The notes below the pieces were generated by a model, which saw only the letters and a list, made by a program, of their open reading frames with translations, was not told where the DNA came from and did not search any database. The translations under genes and the position numbers were made by a program. Below, in pieces: positions 27,588 to 35,078 of a stretch of 64,000 bases of DNA. The stretch is taken from NCBI GenBank assembly GCA_024809215.1, contig JANUBW010000006.1, positions 434,936-498,935 on the forward strand, in the 5' to 3' direction. The stretch comes from Niastella sp. OAS944. Its GTDB lineage: Bacteria > Bacteroidota > Bacteroidia > Chitinophagales > Chitinophagaceae. Position 1 is the stretch's first letter. Each line of letters begins with the position of its first letter.

Positions 27588-29091
27588 GTTTCTTTATGAT
27601 TGTTAAAATGTTTTGAATGTGTTGAATAGTTGTGAGCGGGTTCAGGATGGTAAACTTCAGGTAGAACCGGTCATTAACTTTAGTGCTTGCCACCAGTACC
27701 TCGCCATTGAAGAACATTGTTTGTTTTATGTACAGGTTCATGGCGCAGATATCCGTGCCGGCAGAATTTTGCGGAATATATCGGAATACCAATACGCCCA
27801 GGTCTGAATGGCTTAATAGCTCAAAGTGATGCGAGCCTTCAATAAGACAGGCTGCCTGTTCGGTGGTATCTATGATCTTATCGGTATAATGCCCCAGTTT
27901 TTGTTTACCCATTAAGCGCAAGGTGAACCATAGTTTAAGTGCATCGAAACGGCGGGTACTTTGGGTAATAGATTTATTGATCTGCGCAGGCAGTTCATCA
28001 TAATCCTGTTCTTTGGGGTTCAGGTAATCTGCATGGTGTTTAATTATTTTAAGATGAAGTTTGTTCCTTACCAGGAAGGCGCTGCTGCTGATGGGTTGAA
28101 AGAACGATTTGTGATAATCGATGGTTACCGAATCGGCCAGCTCAATACCGTTCAACAGGTGGCGGTATTTTTCAGACAATAATAATCCACAACCATAGGC
28201 GGCGTCAACATGCATCCACATGTTATGCTGTTTGGCAATGTGGGCAATGGCCGTAAGCGGATCGATGTTCCCAAAATCGGTAGTGCCGGCAGTGGCAACA
28301 ATGGCAATAGGAATATTTCCTTTTTCTATTTCCTGCTGAATGGCAAGCTTCAGTTTAACAGCATCCATGCGAAAGCGTTCATCGGTTGCTACTTTAATTA
28401 TTGCCTGTTCGCCCAGCCCCATTAATGAAGCATTCTTTTGATTACTGAAATGCGCTTTTTCCGACACAAATATTCTGAATTTATGGGCAGTGGCCGGGTG
28501 GCCATCTAACTTAATATTATGGTCCAAATAAGTAAGCGCATAATAATCGCGGGCCACTAATAAGCCCATTAAATTACTTTGCGAACCGCCACCGGTGAAC
28601 ACGCCATCGCACTGGGAGCTGTAACCGAGTTGTTGACCCGTCCAGTCAATAAGACGGCGTTCAATGAATGTGCCGCCGGCGCTTTGGTCGTAGGTGTCTT
28701 GCGATGAATTGATGGCGCTGATGATCACTTCGGCCGCCAGTGCCGGAATTACCACCGGGCAGTTGAGGTGTGCAATATATTCGGGCAAATGAAAAGCAGT
28801 GGCATGTTTAATATATAAGTCATTTATCTCAGCAAACAGGCTTTTGTAATCGGGCAAAGGATTGTCAAGACTGATACTGTCAAACTCAGCCAACAAGGCG
28901 GCTGGTTTTATACCACTGAATGGTTTATTGGTATTCTTTAAAAATCCGGAGATCTGTTCCGCTGCCGCTCTAATGGCCAGGCGGTATTCGGTTTCCGTTC
29001 CTTCATGAAAAATATCATTACAGGAGGTGTCGTCTGTTTCGTTTTCGGGTAACTCCGTAGCGTAAATTGAGATCAGGGTCTGTTTTTCCAT
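27541..29091 (-). CDS. PLP-dependent group II amino-acid decarboxylase
   Basis: A 516-residue pyridoxal-phosphate decarboxylase of the Glu/aromatic/diaminobutyrate family. Seen: T-G-G-G-S-Q-S-N phosphate-binding segment near residue 165, H-V-D-A-A-Y-G with the PLP-pyridine Asp near 295, and D-Y-H-K-S-F-F with the Schiff-base lysine near 332. Context: between a 2-oxoglutarate amino-acid hydroxylase and the siderophore synthetases, so it should make the diamine backbone. Candidate substrates are lysine, hydroxylysine, ornithine or diaminobutyrate. Decarboxylases next to lysine hydroxylases in Chitinophaga have been reported to accept hydroxylysine (general knowledge). Its 3' end overlaps the next gene. 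Confidence 0.9.
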   Translation of the reverse strand: MEKQTLISIYATELPENETDDTSCNDIFHEGTETEYRLAIRAAAEQISGFLKNTNKPFSGIKPAALLAEFDSISLDNPLPDYKSLFAEINDLYIKHATAFHLPEYIAHLNCPVVIPALAAEVIISAINSSQDTYDQSAGGTFIERRLIDWTGQQLGYSSQCDGVFTGGGSQSNLMGLLVARDYYALTYLDHNIKLDGHPATAHKFRIFVSEKAHFSNQKNASLMGLGEQAIIKVATDERFRMDAVKLKLAIQQEIEKGNIPIAIVATAGTTDFGNIDPLTAIAHIAKQHNMWMHVDAAYGCGLLLSEKYRHLLNGIELADSVTIDYHKSFFQPISSSAFLVRNKLHLKIIKHHADYLNPKEQDYDELPAQINKSITQSTRRFDALKLWFTLRLMGKQKLGHYTDKIIDTTEQAACLIEGSHHFELLSHSDLGVLVFRYIPQNSAGTDICAMNLYIKQTMFFNGEVLVASTKVNDRFYLKFTILNPLTTIQHIQNILTIIKKHGKDYEQRCHDTANS

Positions 29092-29102
29092 TAGTGACTC
29101 GG

Positions 29103-30245
29103 TTATTGATGTGAAGGATCGTTGTGAAAAAGCTTACCATAATGTTCTTCCATAATGAAGTAAGGATCATCGGTGTGGGCAACCGAACTGATGTTGATGA
29201 GGCTGGTTTTGCTCATCATGCGCAGCATAAGCCGGCGTTCGCATTTCACCAGCTTCCCGTTTTCATTACGATAACCGGCCACAAAGGAGTTTCTTCCATG
29301 TGCGCACAGGTGGTTGTTTACAAAAATGAGATCGCCCGATTCGGGGATAAAATCATTGTAAATGAATTGACGGGCTTCTTCCCAAAAACGCACCAGGTTA
29401 TTCATAGCTTCCGGGGTTTGCCCTGCTTTTTCATTATAGATCTGCTCTGCAGCATCAAAGCGAATGAACGGCCATTTGCGGTTGCCATATAATATAGAAG
29501 TGGTCACTTCTTCGCCGGCATTTTCGTCATCGGCGTAATTGGCATCTTTGGGGCATTTGTAAATAGGCTTGAACAGGGCTTCCATTATTTCATTTGTTTC
29601 GCCATGCGACCGGATAGAATACAGGGTAGAAGGCACTTGTTCTTCATTACGCAGAAAAAGGAAGCTGAGAAAATCGGCCTGGTTAAACAGGAAGGCATCT
29701 TCGGTATGAACGTACAGATCGGTACGGGAGCCGGAACCGGTTTGTGTAAAGTTCATTTTCTCATCGGGTATAACGGCATGCAATAAGCCGCCGCCTTTCC
29801 TTTGCGCGTAATATTGAACAGGTTTGGAAGGTATGGCGCCGTGCAACAGGGAACAAATAAAACCATATTTGATCAGTTTGCTGTAATCGGTTTCCTTCCA
29901 CGAGGGTGGGGTAGGGCCAAGGGCATCATGATCAACATCGGTAAGTCCTCTTAATACTAAAGCGCCAAATTGGTTGCCCGAGAAATCGGCCCCAAAACGG
30001 CTTAGTATACCTGCAATACGTTCGGGTAATAACTGAAATGCATTCAGGTGAAGTGAAGAAATATAATCGGGGTGTTCATAATGGCCAAATGCTTTTGTGA
30101 GAATATTGGCCACGTTTGATAGTGCAATTCTTTCTTTTGGTGTAACGTCAATGATCAATGGGCTCATTGGCGGTGGTAATACGCCTGGCCCTGTAATGTG
30201 CGCCGGTATTGTTTTTTGCCGGGCTGCTGTGGTAATGGCTTCCAT
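29103..30245 (-). CDS. Fe(II)/2-oxoglutarate-dependent amino-acid hydroxylase (clavaminate-synthase-like)
   Basis: A 380-residue non-haem iron oxygenase. The iron ligands are visible as H180-T-E182 and H316 (in C-A-H-G-R), the H-x-E...H triad of the clavaminate synthase/VioC group rather than the commoner H-x-D. An arginine cluster at 337-342 follows for 2-oxoglutarate binding. Homologues in Chitinophaga pinensis, Niastella koreensis and Flavobacterium (KDO enzymes) are known lysine 4-hydroxylases; close relatives hydroxylate arginine or asparagine. First gene of the siderophore operon, 11 bases before the decarboxylase. Inference: it hydroxylates free lysine at C4 so that decarboxylation gives 3-hydroxycadaverine. 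The substrate is the least certain step. Confidence 0.85.
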   Translation of the reverse strand: MEAITTAARQKTIPAHITGPGVLPPPMSPLIIDVTPKERIALSNVANILTKAFGHYEHPDYISSLHLNAFQLLPERIAGILSRFGADFSGNQFGALVLRGLTDVDHDALGPTPPSWKETDYSKLIKYGFICSLLHGAIPSKPVQYYAQRKGGGLLHAVIPDEKMNFTQTGSGSRTDLYVHTEDAFLFNQADFLSFLFLRNEEQVPSTLYSIRSHGETNEIMEALFKPIYKCPKDANYADDENAGEEVTTSILYGNRKWPFIRFDAAEQIYNEKAGQTPEAMNNLVRFWEEARQFIYNDFIPESGDLIFVNNHLCAHGRNSFVAGYRNENGKLVKCERRLMLRMMSKTSLINISSVAHTDDPYFIMEEHYGKLFHNDPSHQ

Positions 30246-30519
30246 TTTGTGATAGTTTAATGGTTTTATATTAAGGTTGTTCTTTACGTTTTGGGCAATA
30301 TATTTTCATCTCCATCCGAAGGTTGCTTTTCGGTAGAGGCATAGGTTTCCCTATACGCCAGATCAGTGCGTTTTGCAATATGCTTTTCGCTAAGGCAATA
30401 GCATTCCTTTATGCTGCAACGGCATTCGTGTACAGCACAGATCATTCAGCTAAAAACAGTTTTAGAGAATTGCGTTAGGTTTTACGCGTTTCAAGATCGG
30501 CCATTAACAGTGTGAACAT

Positions 30520-30542
30520 AATGCTCTGCATATGCGAGCATT
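30520..30542. promoter_or_regulatory. Operator-like dyad upstream of the siderophore operon
   Basis: A perfect inverted repeat, AATGCTC (30520-30526) and GAGCATT (30536-30542), flanks a self-complementary GCATATGC core (30528-30535). The 23-base palindromic site adjoins the shared block at 30551. The form suits a dimeric repressor or activator. It does not match the Fur consensus. Confidence 0.5.
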
Positions 30543-30550
30543 GGGTGAAT

Positions 30551-30620
30551 TGGAAGGAGAAGTAAAATGAGTACGCAATTTATAAACTAAATCAATTATT
30601 AGGTTACGCGATGAGGAAAA
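30551..30620 (-). promoter_or_regulatory. Shared two-block element, copy A (siderophore operon)
   Basis: On the plus strand TGGAAGGAGAA (30551-30561) and TTACGCGATGAGGAAA (30604-30619) stand 53 bases apart (start to start). The same two blocks occur 55 bases apart upstream of the receptor gene (33539-33609), with 11/11 and 15/16 identity. A weaker third match, GGCCATTAA, lies on the gene-proximal side in both. Both copies have the same orientation relative to the gene they precede, about 250-375 bases before its start codon. Likely a common promoter/operator region for iron-linked control, by inference. Confidence 0.6.
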
Positions 30621-30640
30621 ATAATTTTCACTTAATCACA

Positions 30641-30777
30641 GACCTGTAAGGTACGCCATCTGAGCTGGCATTCACAAGTGGTAAATGCGGTCCTGACAGG
30701 TCGGCAATAAAAGCAGACCTGTCAGGTCCAATTATACTTAATAATAGCGCAGCACCCTATGATGGACCTTACAGGTC
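30641..30777. repeat. Nested REP-like inverted repeats
   Basis: The outer pair is GACCTGTAAGGT (30641-30652) and ACCTTACAGGTC (30766-30777). The inner pair is CCTGACAGGTC (30692-30702) and GACCTGTCAGG (30716-30726) with a 13-base loop. All four arms are variants of one 11-12-mer, so the region could fold as a cruciform or was built by repeat insertion. It lies downstream of the receptor terminator and upstream of the siderophore operon promoter region. Confidence 0.7.
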
Positions 30778-30780
30778 TAC

Positions 30781-30819
30781 AAAATAAAAACGGCTCTCCC
30801 GTTTTATGGGAAAGCCGTT
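30781..30819 (-). terminator. Intrinsic terminator of the TonB receptor gene
   Basis: On the minus strand a 12-bp stem with one mismatch (30819-30808 with 30800-30789, loop 7) is followed by TTTTTATTTT (30790-30781). It lies 42 bases after the receptor stop codon, so the receptor is transcribed separately from the siderophore operon. Confidence 0.88.
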
Positions 30820-30860
30820 GACAATGAAAATGCTGCTTTATTAACACATGGAAAAAGAGA

Positions 30861-33287
30861 CTAGAACTTAATGGTTACATTAGCCGAAATGCTACGTGGC
30901 ATTTGCGGTGTTAATGTTCCCTGGCCAACAAAGTATGTTTCGTTGGTGGCATTGTCGACCTTTACAGCCAGGCGGTAACTGCGGGCTTCATAAAAAATGG
31001 TACCGTTCAATAATGTATATGAAGGCAGGGTGAATACACCGGTAGCCAGTGCATTTGAGGTCATGTGCTCATCAACATAATTACCACCTGCACCGAGGCC
31101 AAAGCCTTTCAACTTACCTTTTGGTAATGTATAGGTAAACCAACTAGTGAACAGGTTGCGGGGACCGGCAGCTGGTGGGCGTCTTCCTTCTAAGGCTGCT
31201 GTGGACTTTGTAAATTTACTGTCGTTATAGCCATAGCCGGCCAAAATGTTCAAACCTGTAATAGGCGTGGCCTGTACATCCAGTTCAAAACCTTTGCTTG
31301 TCTGGCTGCCATCCTGCACCGTTACATTATATGTTTTGCCATCTCTTTCTGAAGTATAACTTCCGGGACGCGTTACATTGGTAAGCCTGATGTCATAATA
31401 ACTGGCGGTAAAGTTCAGCTTATCATTGAACAGGGTAGCTTTTACTCCACCTTCAACTTGATTAGCCTGTTGTGGTTTAAATACACCCGATACTTCGTTT
31501 GTTGGCTGTGAAACGGGCGCTACGTTAATAAAACCATTCATATAGTTTGCAAACACTGACACTTTATTTTTGACTACCTGGTATACCAGTCCCAGTTTTG
31601 GTGATACACTTGTTTGGTGGTAGCTGGTGAAAGCGGCAATGGTATCGGCTATATGGTTGCGGGTACCTTTGCTGTCGAAACCATCAACACGCAGGCTTAG
31701 CATAGCCAGTAAATTATCGGTAATGTTTATTACATCCGATGCGTATGCGCTATACACTTCAGTTATAGTATGATTGTGTACGGCGCCCGATTTGCCGGCC
31801 AGTATTTTCTGATCAACTATAGCGCGGGATATTTTTGCATAGTTGCGGTCGTCGAAGTACGTGCCATTTATGGTGTCGAGCCCGGTGTTCGAAATGTCGT
31901 TGTTCATTGTAAAACGAACATAGTCGAGCCCTACAAGTAAACGGTGTTTGATGGCGCCGGTAGTAAACGTGCCGGTAAAGTTTTGCTGAACACCCAACGT
32001 TGAATTTATAGTGTTGTACAGCGAGAAATTACGTTCCAGCGTATCGTCTGATTTTGCCATACGTACGAACTGGTATTGATAATATCCATCAGATTTGCGG
32101 GTATTGTTGCTAACAATGGTTTGTGAGGTCCAGTTGTTGGTAATTTTATAGGTGGCAACGGCCCGCACATTGGTGGTAGGCATTTTCATGGTTATATCGT
32201 TCGTAGTATAACTCCGTTTCCAGTTGAAACCCATTTTATCTGGTGAATCATAAATAAAGGGACGGGTACGGTTCAGGAAAATGGTCGATGGGCTGGTCAT
32301 TTCTGCATTATAAAACTCAGCGTTCAAATTGATCTTGAGTTTATCGCTGGCGCGGAACTCAAGGGCGGGAGCGAGCAACAATGATTTTCTAAAACCGGCA
32401 TCCTGAAAACTTTGCTGGTTTTGGTAAGCGGCATTCAACCGGAACAAAACATTTCCCGCTTTATTGGCAGGGCCATAAATATCGGCGGTAACACGGTTAA
32501 GGTTATAGCTACCCATGGTATATGCTACCTGGCCGCCAAACGTGTCGATAGGTTTTTTAGTTACAATATTAACAGCCCCACCCAGGGAGGTTACCACATT
32601 TCCAAATAAAGTAGCAGATGGGCCTTTCAGCACTTCAACTCTTTCTACATTCGCAGGGTCCATTTCGCCATTTGTTTGTCCGGGCATTCCATCGATCATC
32701 GATACTTCAGTACGAAAACCACGAATGCTGTATACAGCTGCGCCATCGGTATTTATTCCACGGTTACCCTGAATTTTATATACACCGGGCGTGTTCTTTA
32801 TAAGACTACCAAAATCGGTAGTTACCTGTTCTTCTATCAGGTCTTTACCCAACGTAGTATACATCTGTGGGTTTTCCAAACGGCTCAATGGCATTTTGGC
32901 AACGGTTTCACTGCTGGCTGCTGGTTTGTTCTTTCCGGCTGCGATCACTACTTCCTGCAGCTCCGAATGGTTTTCAGTGAGCACAAAATCGGTCACTATG
33001 ATCTCACCTTCGTTTATAGTAATGGTTTTGTCAACTGGTTTTAGTCCAACAGCGGTTACACGTATGGTATAACTGCCGGGTTTTATGCCCGTGATCTTAT
33101 ATTCCCCTTGTTTATTGGTTGCTGTAGTTTTTTTTGTGTTGGTAAGCGTAACCGTAATACCATCGGCCGGCTGGCCATCGGCAGTGGTTACCTTTCCCTG
33201 CAAGGCGCTTTGTTGTTGTGCCTGCAGAACAATTTGAAAGCCGGTGGTCAGGATTAATAACAGTGTAAGACGAAGCTTAATTTTCAT
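30861..33287 (-). CDS. TonB-dependent siderophore receptor
   Basis: An 808-residue outer-membrane receptor of the FhuA/FoxA-like siderophore subfamily. Order: signal peptide (ends L-Q-A-Q), a carboxypeptidase-regulatory-like extension (about 25-105) common in Bacteroidota receptors, plug (about 130-240, with S-I-R-G-F-R-T-E-V and N-V-E-R-V-E-V-L-K-G-P), then the barrel ending in the terminal aromatic (I-K-F). No STN domain, so no FecR-type signalling is expected. Position just upstream of the biosynthetic operon, on the same strand, and a shared regulatory sequence point to uptake of the ferric form of the siderophore made by this locus. It could also take up related hydroxamates. Confidence 0.92.
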   Translation of the reverse strand: MKIKLRLTLLLILTTGFQIVLQAQQQSALQGKVTTADGQPADGITVTLTNTKKTTATNKQGEYKITGIKPGSYTIRVTAVGLKPVDKTITINEGEIIVTDFVLTENHSELQEVVIAAGKNKPAASSETVAKMPLSRLENPQMYTTLGKDLIEEQVTTDFGSLIKNTPGVYKIQGNRGINTDGAAVYSIRGFRTEVSMIDGMPGQTNGEMDPANVERVEVLKGPSATLFGNVVTSLGGAVNIVTKKPIDTFGGQVAYTMGSYNLNRVTADIYGPANKAGNVLFRLNAAYQNQQSFQDAGFRKSLLLAPALEFRASDKLKINLNAEFYNAEMTSPSTIFLNRTRPFIYDSPDKMGFNWKRSYTTNDITMKMPTTNVRAVATYKITNNWTSQTIVSNNTRKSDGYYQYQFVRMAKSDDTLERNFSLYNTINSTLGVQQNFTGTFTTGAIKHRLLVGLDYVRFTMNNDISNTGLDTINGTYFDDRNYAKISRAIVDQKILAGKSGAVHNHTITEVYSAYASDVINITDNLLAMLSLRVDGFDSKGTRNHIADTIAAFTSYHQTSVSPKLGLVYQVVKNKVSVFANYMNGFINVAPVSQPTNEVSGVFKPQQANQVEGGVKATLFNDKLNFTASYYDIRLTNVTRPGSYTSERDGKTYNVTVQDGSQTSKGFELDVQATPITGLNILAGYGYNDSKFTKSTAALEGRRPPAAGPRNLFTSWFTYTLPKGKLKGFGLGAGGNYVDEHMTSNALATGVFTLPSYTLLNGTIFYEARSYRLAVKVDNATNETYFVGQGTLTPQMPRSISANVTIKF

Positions 33288-33378
33288 TGTTTTTCATTTA
33301 TTAAATGCAAAGTGCTATAGTATGTCGATTTTATTTAAAGTGACTTGTTGTACTGGCAGGGAATCGTATAGTATCAAT

Positions 33379-33450
33379 AAAAAGAACCTGTTTAGGCACT
33401 GCGCTGTGTCTGGTTCTCCTTCCGTTACAGCGCAGGTACGATAAACAGGT
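33379..33450 (-). terminator. Terminator-like hairpin in the receptor leader (possible attenuator)
   Basis: Two stacked perfect 9-bp helices: 33386-33394 with 33442-33450, and 33399-33407 with 33427-33435. On the minus strand the structure is followed by TTCTTTTTATT (about 33387-33377). It lies 99 bases upstream of the receptor start, and no minus-strand gene ends before it. The apical loop contains GGAAGGAGAA (33423-33414 on the minus strand), which is the exact reverse complement of the minus-strand copy of the shared block at 33549-33540. Pairing between leader and loop could alter termination. Function is inferred. Confidence 0.6.
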
Positions 33451-33538
33451 AAAAAGTTGGAAAAGGTTTGTAACAGTTTTGTTCACTTACCTCTTCATCA
33501 CAGGCCATTAATTGAATATCAAATACTAATTGTTACAA

Positions 33539-33610
33539 TGGAAGGAGAAAAAAAATTGAAGTGCAAAGAAAAGTGTTGGCGGCAAAAACTTGCTTACGCG
33601 ATCAGGAAAT
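33539..33610 (-). promoter_or_regulatory. Shared two-block element, copy B (siderophore receptor)
   Basis: TGGAAGGAGAA (33539-33549) and TTACGCGATCAGGAAA (33594-33609), 55 bases apart. This copy matches the element before the siderophore operon at 30551-30619. GGCCATTAA at 33503-33511 is the accompanying weaker match. The gene served is taken to be the minus-strand receptor, whose start is about 250 bases away, because that gives both copies the same orientation. Confidence 0.6.
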
Positions 33611-33720
33611 TGATTTACGATTTCAGTAACATAACGCGTATACGAAAATCTAAATCCCAAGATCCAAGAGCCAATTAAAACCGCAAACATGGAAGTTTAT
33701 TGGTATGTCTTATTGTACTT

Positions 33721-33769
33721 GCAATTGCATGCAACATTGTTGCAAATGTAAAACATTCCTTACATTTGC
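33721..33769 (+). promoter_or_regulatory. Promoter of the flavoprotein operon overlapped by inverted repeats
   Basis: TTG (33740-33742), an 18-base spacer and TACATTTG (33761-33768) match the Bacteroidota consensus fully, with the start codon 30 bases on. A perfect 10-bp inverted repeat, GCAAATGTAA (33742-33751) and TTACATTTGC (33760-33769), covers spacer and -7 box. Two more palindromes stand just upstream: GCAATTGC (33721-33728) and GCAACATTGTTGC (33731-33743). Binding of a dimer here would block the promoter. Confidence 0.7.
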
Positions 33770-33798
33770 TTCATTACTTCAGACGAAAAAAGACATAT

Positions 33799-34701
33799 AT
33801 GGAAAAGCAATACGATGTGATCATTGTAGGCGGCAGCTATGCAGGCTTGTCGGCCGCCATGGCATTGGGCAGGAGTTTACGAAAAACCCTGATCATCGAT
33901 GGGGGCGAACCCTGTAACCGGCAAACCCCGCATTCGCACAATTTTATTACGCACGACGGCAATACGCCAAAAGCGATTTCCCTGCAGGCCAAAGAACAGG
34001 TGTCGAAATATGATACCGTGTCATTCTTACAGGGAATTGCTGTGTCGGCTACCAAACTCAACGATGGTTTTGAAGTAAAAACTGCTGCCGGCGAAGCATT
34101 CTCAGCAAAGAAAATATTATTTGCAACCGGTATTAAGGACCAGATGCCCGCAATTGACGGTTTTGCCGCCTGTTGGGGTATTACGGCAATACATTGTCCG
34201 TATTGTCATGGTTATGAAGTAAGACATGAAAAAACCGGTGTCATAACTAATGGAGACCTTGGGTATGAATATACCAAACTCATTAATAACTGGACGAAAG
34301 AGCTCACCCTTTTCACTAATGGTAAATCGACCTTAACGCCTGAGCAAACCGAAAAGTTGGCGAAGCACAATATTTCCATTGTAGAGAAGGAGATTGCTGC
34401 ATTTGATCATACAAACGGTTATATAAACCAAGTATTGTTTAAAGATGGCAGCGCCATGCCAATGAAAGCTGTATATTCGAAGCTGCCTTTTGTACAGCAT
34501 TGCGATATTCCGATGCAATTGGGCTGTGCGTTAAATGAACAGGGGTATCTTTCGGTAGATAATTTTTACAAAACAACGGTGCCTGGCGTTTTTGCCGCCG
34601 GCGATAATATAAATATGATGCGATCGGTTGCACTGGCAGTTTCAGCAGGTAATTTAGCGGGCGCGTTCATCAATAAAGAACTGGTTGACGAAACCTTTTA
34701 A
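33799..34701 (+). CDS. Thioredoxin-reductase-like NAD(P)/FAD oxidoreductase
   Basis: A 300-residue flavoprotein of the TrxB/AhpF-C-terminal fold. The start at 33799 (M-E-K-Q-Y-D-V) is chosen because the FAD motif I-I-V-G-G-S-Y-A-G begins eight residues later; an upstream in-frame start adds a foreign 33-residue lead. Seen: the redox pair C-P-Y-C near residue 133 and the C-terminal F-A-A-G-D FAD motif near 272. The middle NADPH motif is degenerate, with G-D-L-G-Y where G-x-G-x-x-G/A is usual. Family knowledge: such proteins reduce thioredoxin-like partners or act as small-molecule disulfide reductases. It is the first gene of a three-gene operon with DUF1304 and macro-domain genes (gaps 2 and -4 bases). 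Confidence 0.88.
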   Translation: MEKQYDVIIVGGSYAGLSAAMALGRSLRKTLIIDGGEPCNRQTPHSHNFITHDGNTPKAISLQAKEQVSKYDTVSFLQGIAVSATKLNDGFEVKTAAGEAFSAKKILFATGIKDQMPAIDGFAACWGITAIHCPYCHGYEVRHEKTGVITNGDLGYEYTKLINNWTKELTLFTNGKSTLTPEQTEKLAKHNISIVEKEIAAFDHTNGYINQVLFKDGSAMPMKAVYSKLPFVQHCDIPMQLGCALNEQGYLSVDNFYKTTVPGVFAAGDNINMMRSVALAVSAGNLAGAFINKELVDETF

Positions 34702-34703
34702 AT

Positions 34704-35078
34704 ATGGAAGTATTAGCTAACATTTTGGTGGGCGTAGTTGCCCTTGAGCATTTATTTATTTTGTACCTCGAAATGTTTGCCTGGGAAACAATGGGCAAAA
34801 AAGCATTTAAGGGTTCATTGCGTCCGGAGTTATTTGCGCCCACCAAAACGTTGGCAGCCAATCAGGGTTTATATAATGGCTTTCTGGCCGCAGGTCTTAT
34901 TTGGTCGTTTTTTATAACTGATAAGGCCTGGAGTAATAATGTGGCTATCTTCTTTCTAAGTTGCGTTATTGTTGCCGGAGTGTATGGCGCCATTACTGCC
35001 AGTAAAAAGATATTTTTTATACAGGCGCTGCCGGCGCTGATCGCCTTAGGTGTTAAACTAATTATCTCGTTTGTATGA
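34704..35078 (+). CDS. DUF1304 family small membrane protein
   Basis: A 124-residue protein with four hydrophobic segments (about 3-25, 53-72, 78-97, 103-122) and the family's conserved E-H-x-x-I-x-Y-L-E-M-F-A-W near residue 15-27 and N-Q-G-L-Y-N-G near 53. Family function is unknown. It starts two bases after the flavoprotein stop and overlaps the macro-domain gene by four bases, so the three are co-translated. DUF1304 genes often stand beside redox genes, but no role can be given. Confidence 0.85.
   Translation: MEVLANILVGVVALEHLFILYLEMFAWETMGKKAFKGSLRPELFAPTKTLAANQGLYNGFLAAGLIWSFFITDKAWSNNVAIFFLSCVIVAGVYGAITASKKIFFIQALPALIALGVKLIISFV

Larger units (their letters stand above)
30246..30860. 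other. 615-bp regulatory gap between siderophore operon and receptor gene
   Basis: Non-coding. From the operon side it holds a leader of about 270 bases with small inverted repeats, a strong dyad (30520-30542), a two-block sequence shared with the receptor promoter region (30551-30620), nested REP-like inverted repeats (30641-30777) and the receptor terminator (30781-30819). No exact TAnnTTTG box on the minus strand and no recognisable Fur box was found. Confidence 0.7.
33288..33798. other. 511-bp divergent regulatory gap
   Basis: Separates the minus-strand receptor from the plus-strand flavoprotein operon. It contains the receptor leader with a terminator-like hairpin (33379-33450), the second copy of the shared two-block element (33539-33610), and the flavoprotein promoter embedded in palindromes (33721-33769). 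A plus-strand frame of 73 codons at 33457-33678 is not credible as a gene. Confidence 0.65.

Noticed and set aside
30246..30860. Fur box or known riboswitch before the siderophore operon
   Set aside because: No 19-bp Fur-like palindrome of GATAATGATAATCATTATC type and no conserved riboswitch core was seen; the elements present are reported as unassigned.
33457..33678. A 73-codon plus-strand frame in the divergent gap
   Set aside because: It covers the shared regulatory blocks, has no family-like features, and composition is like the surrounding non-coding sequence.
33700..33798. Upstream start of the flavoprotein gene
   Set aside because: It would lie upstream of the consensus promoter at 33740-33768, so that codon would not be transcribed from it.
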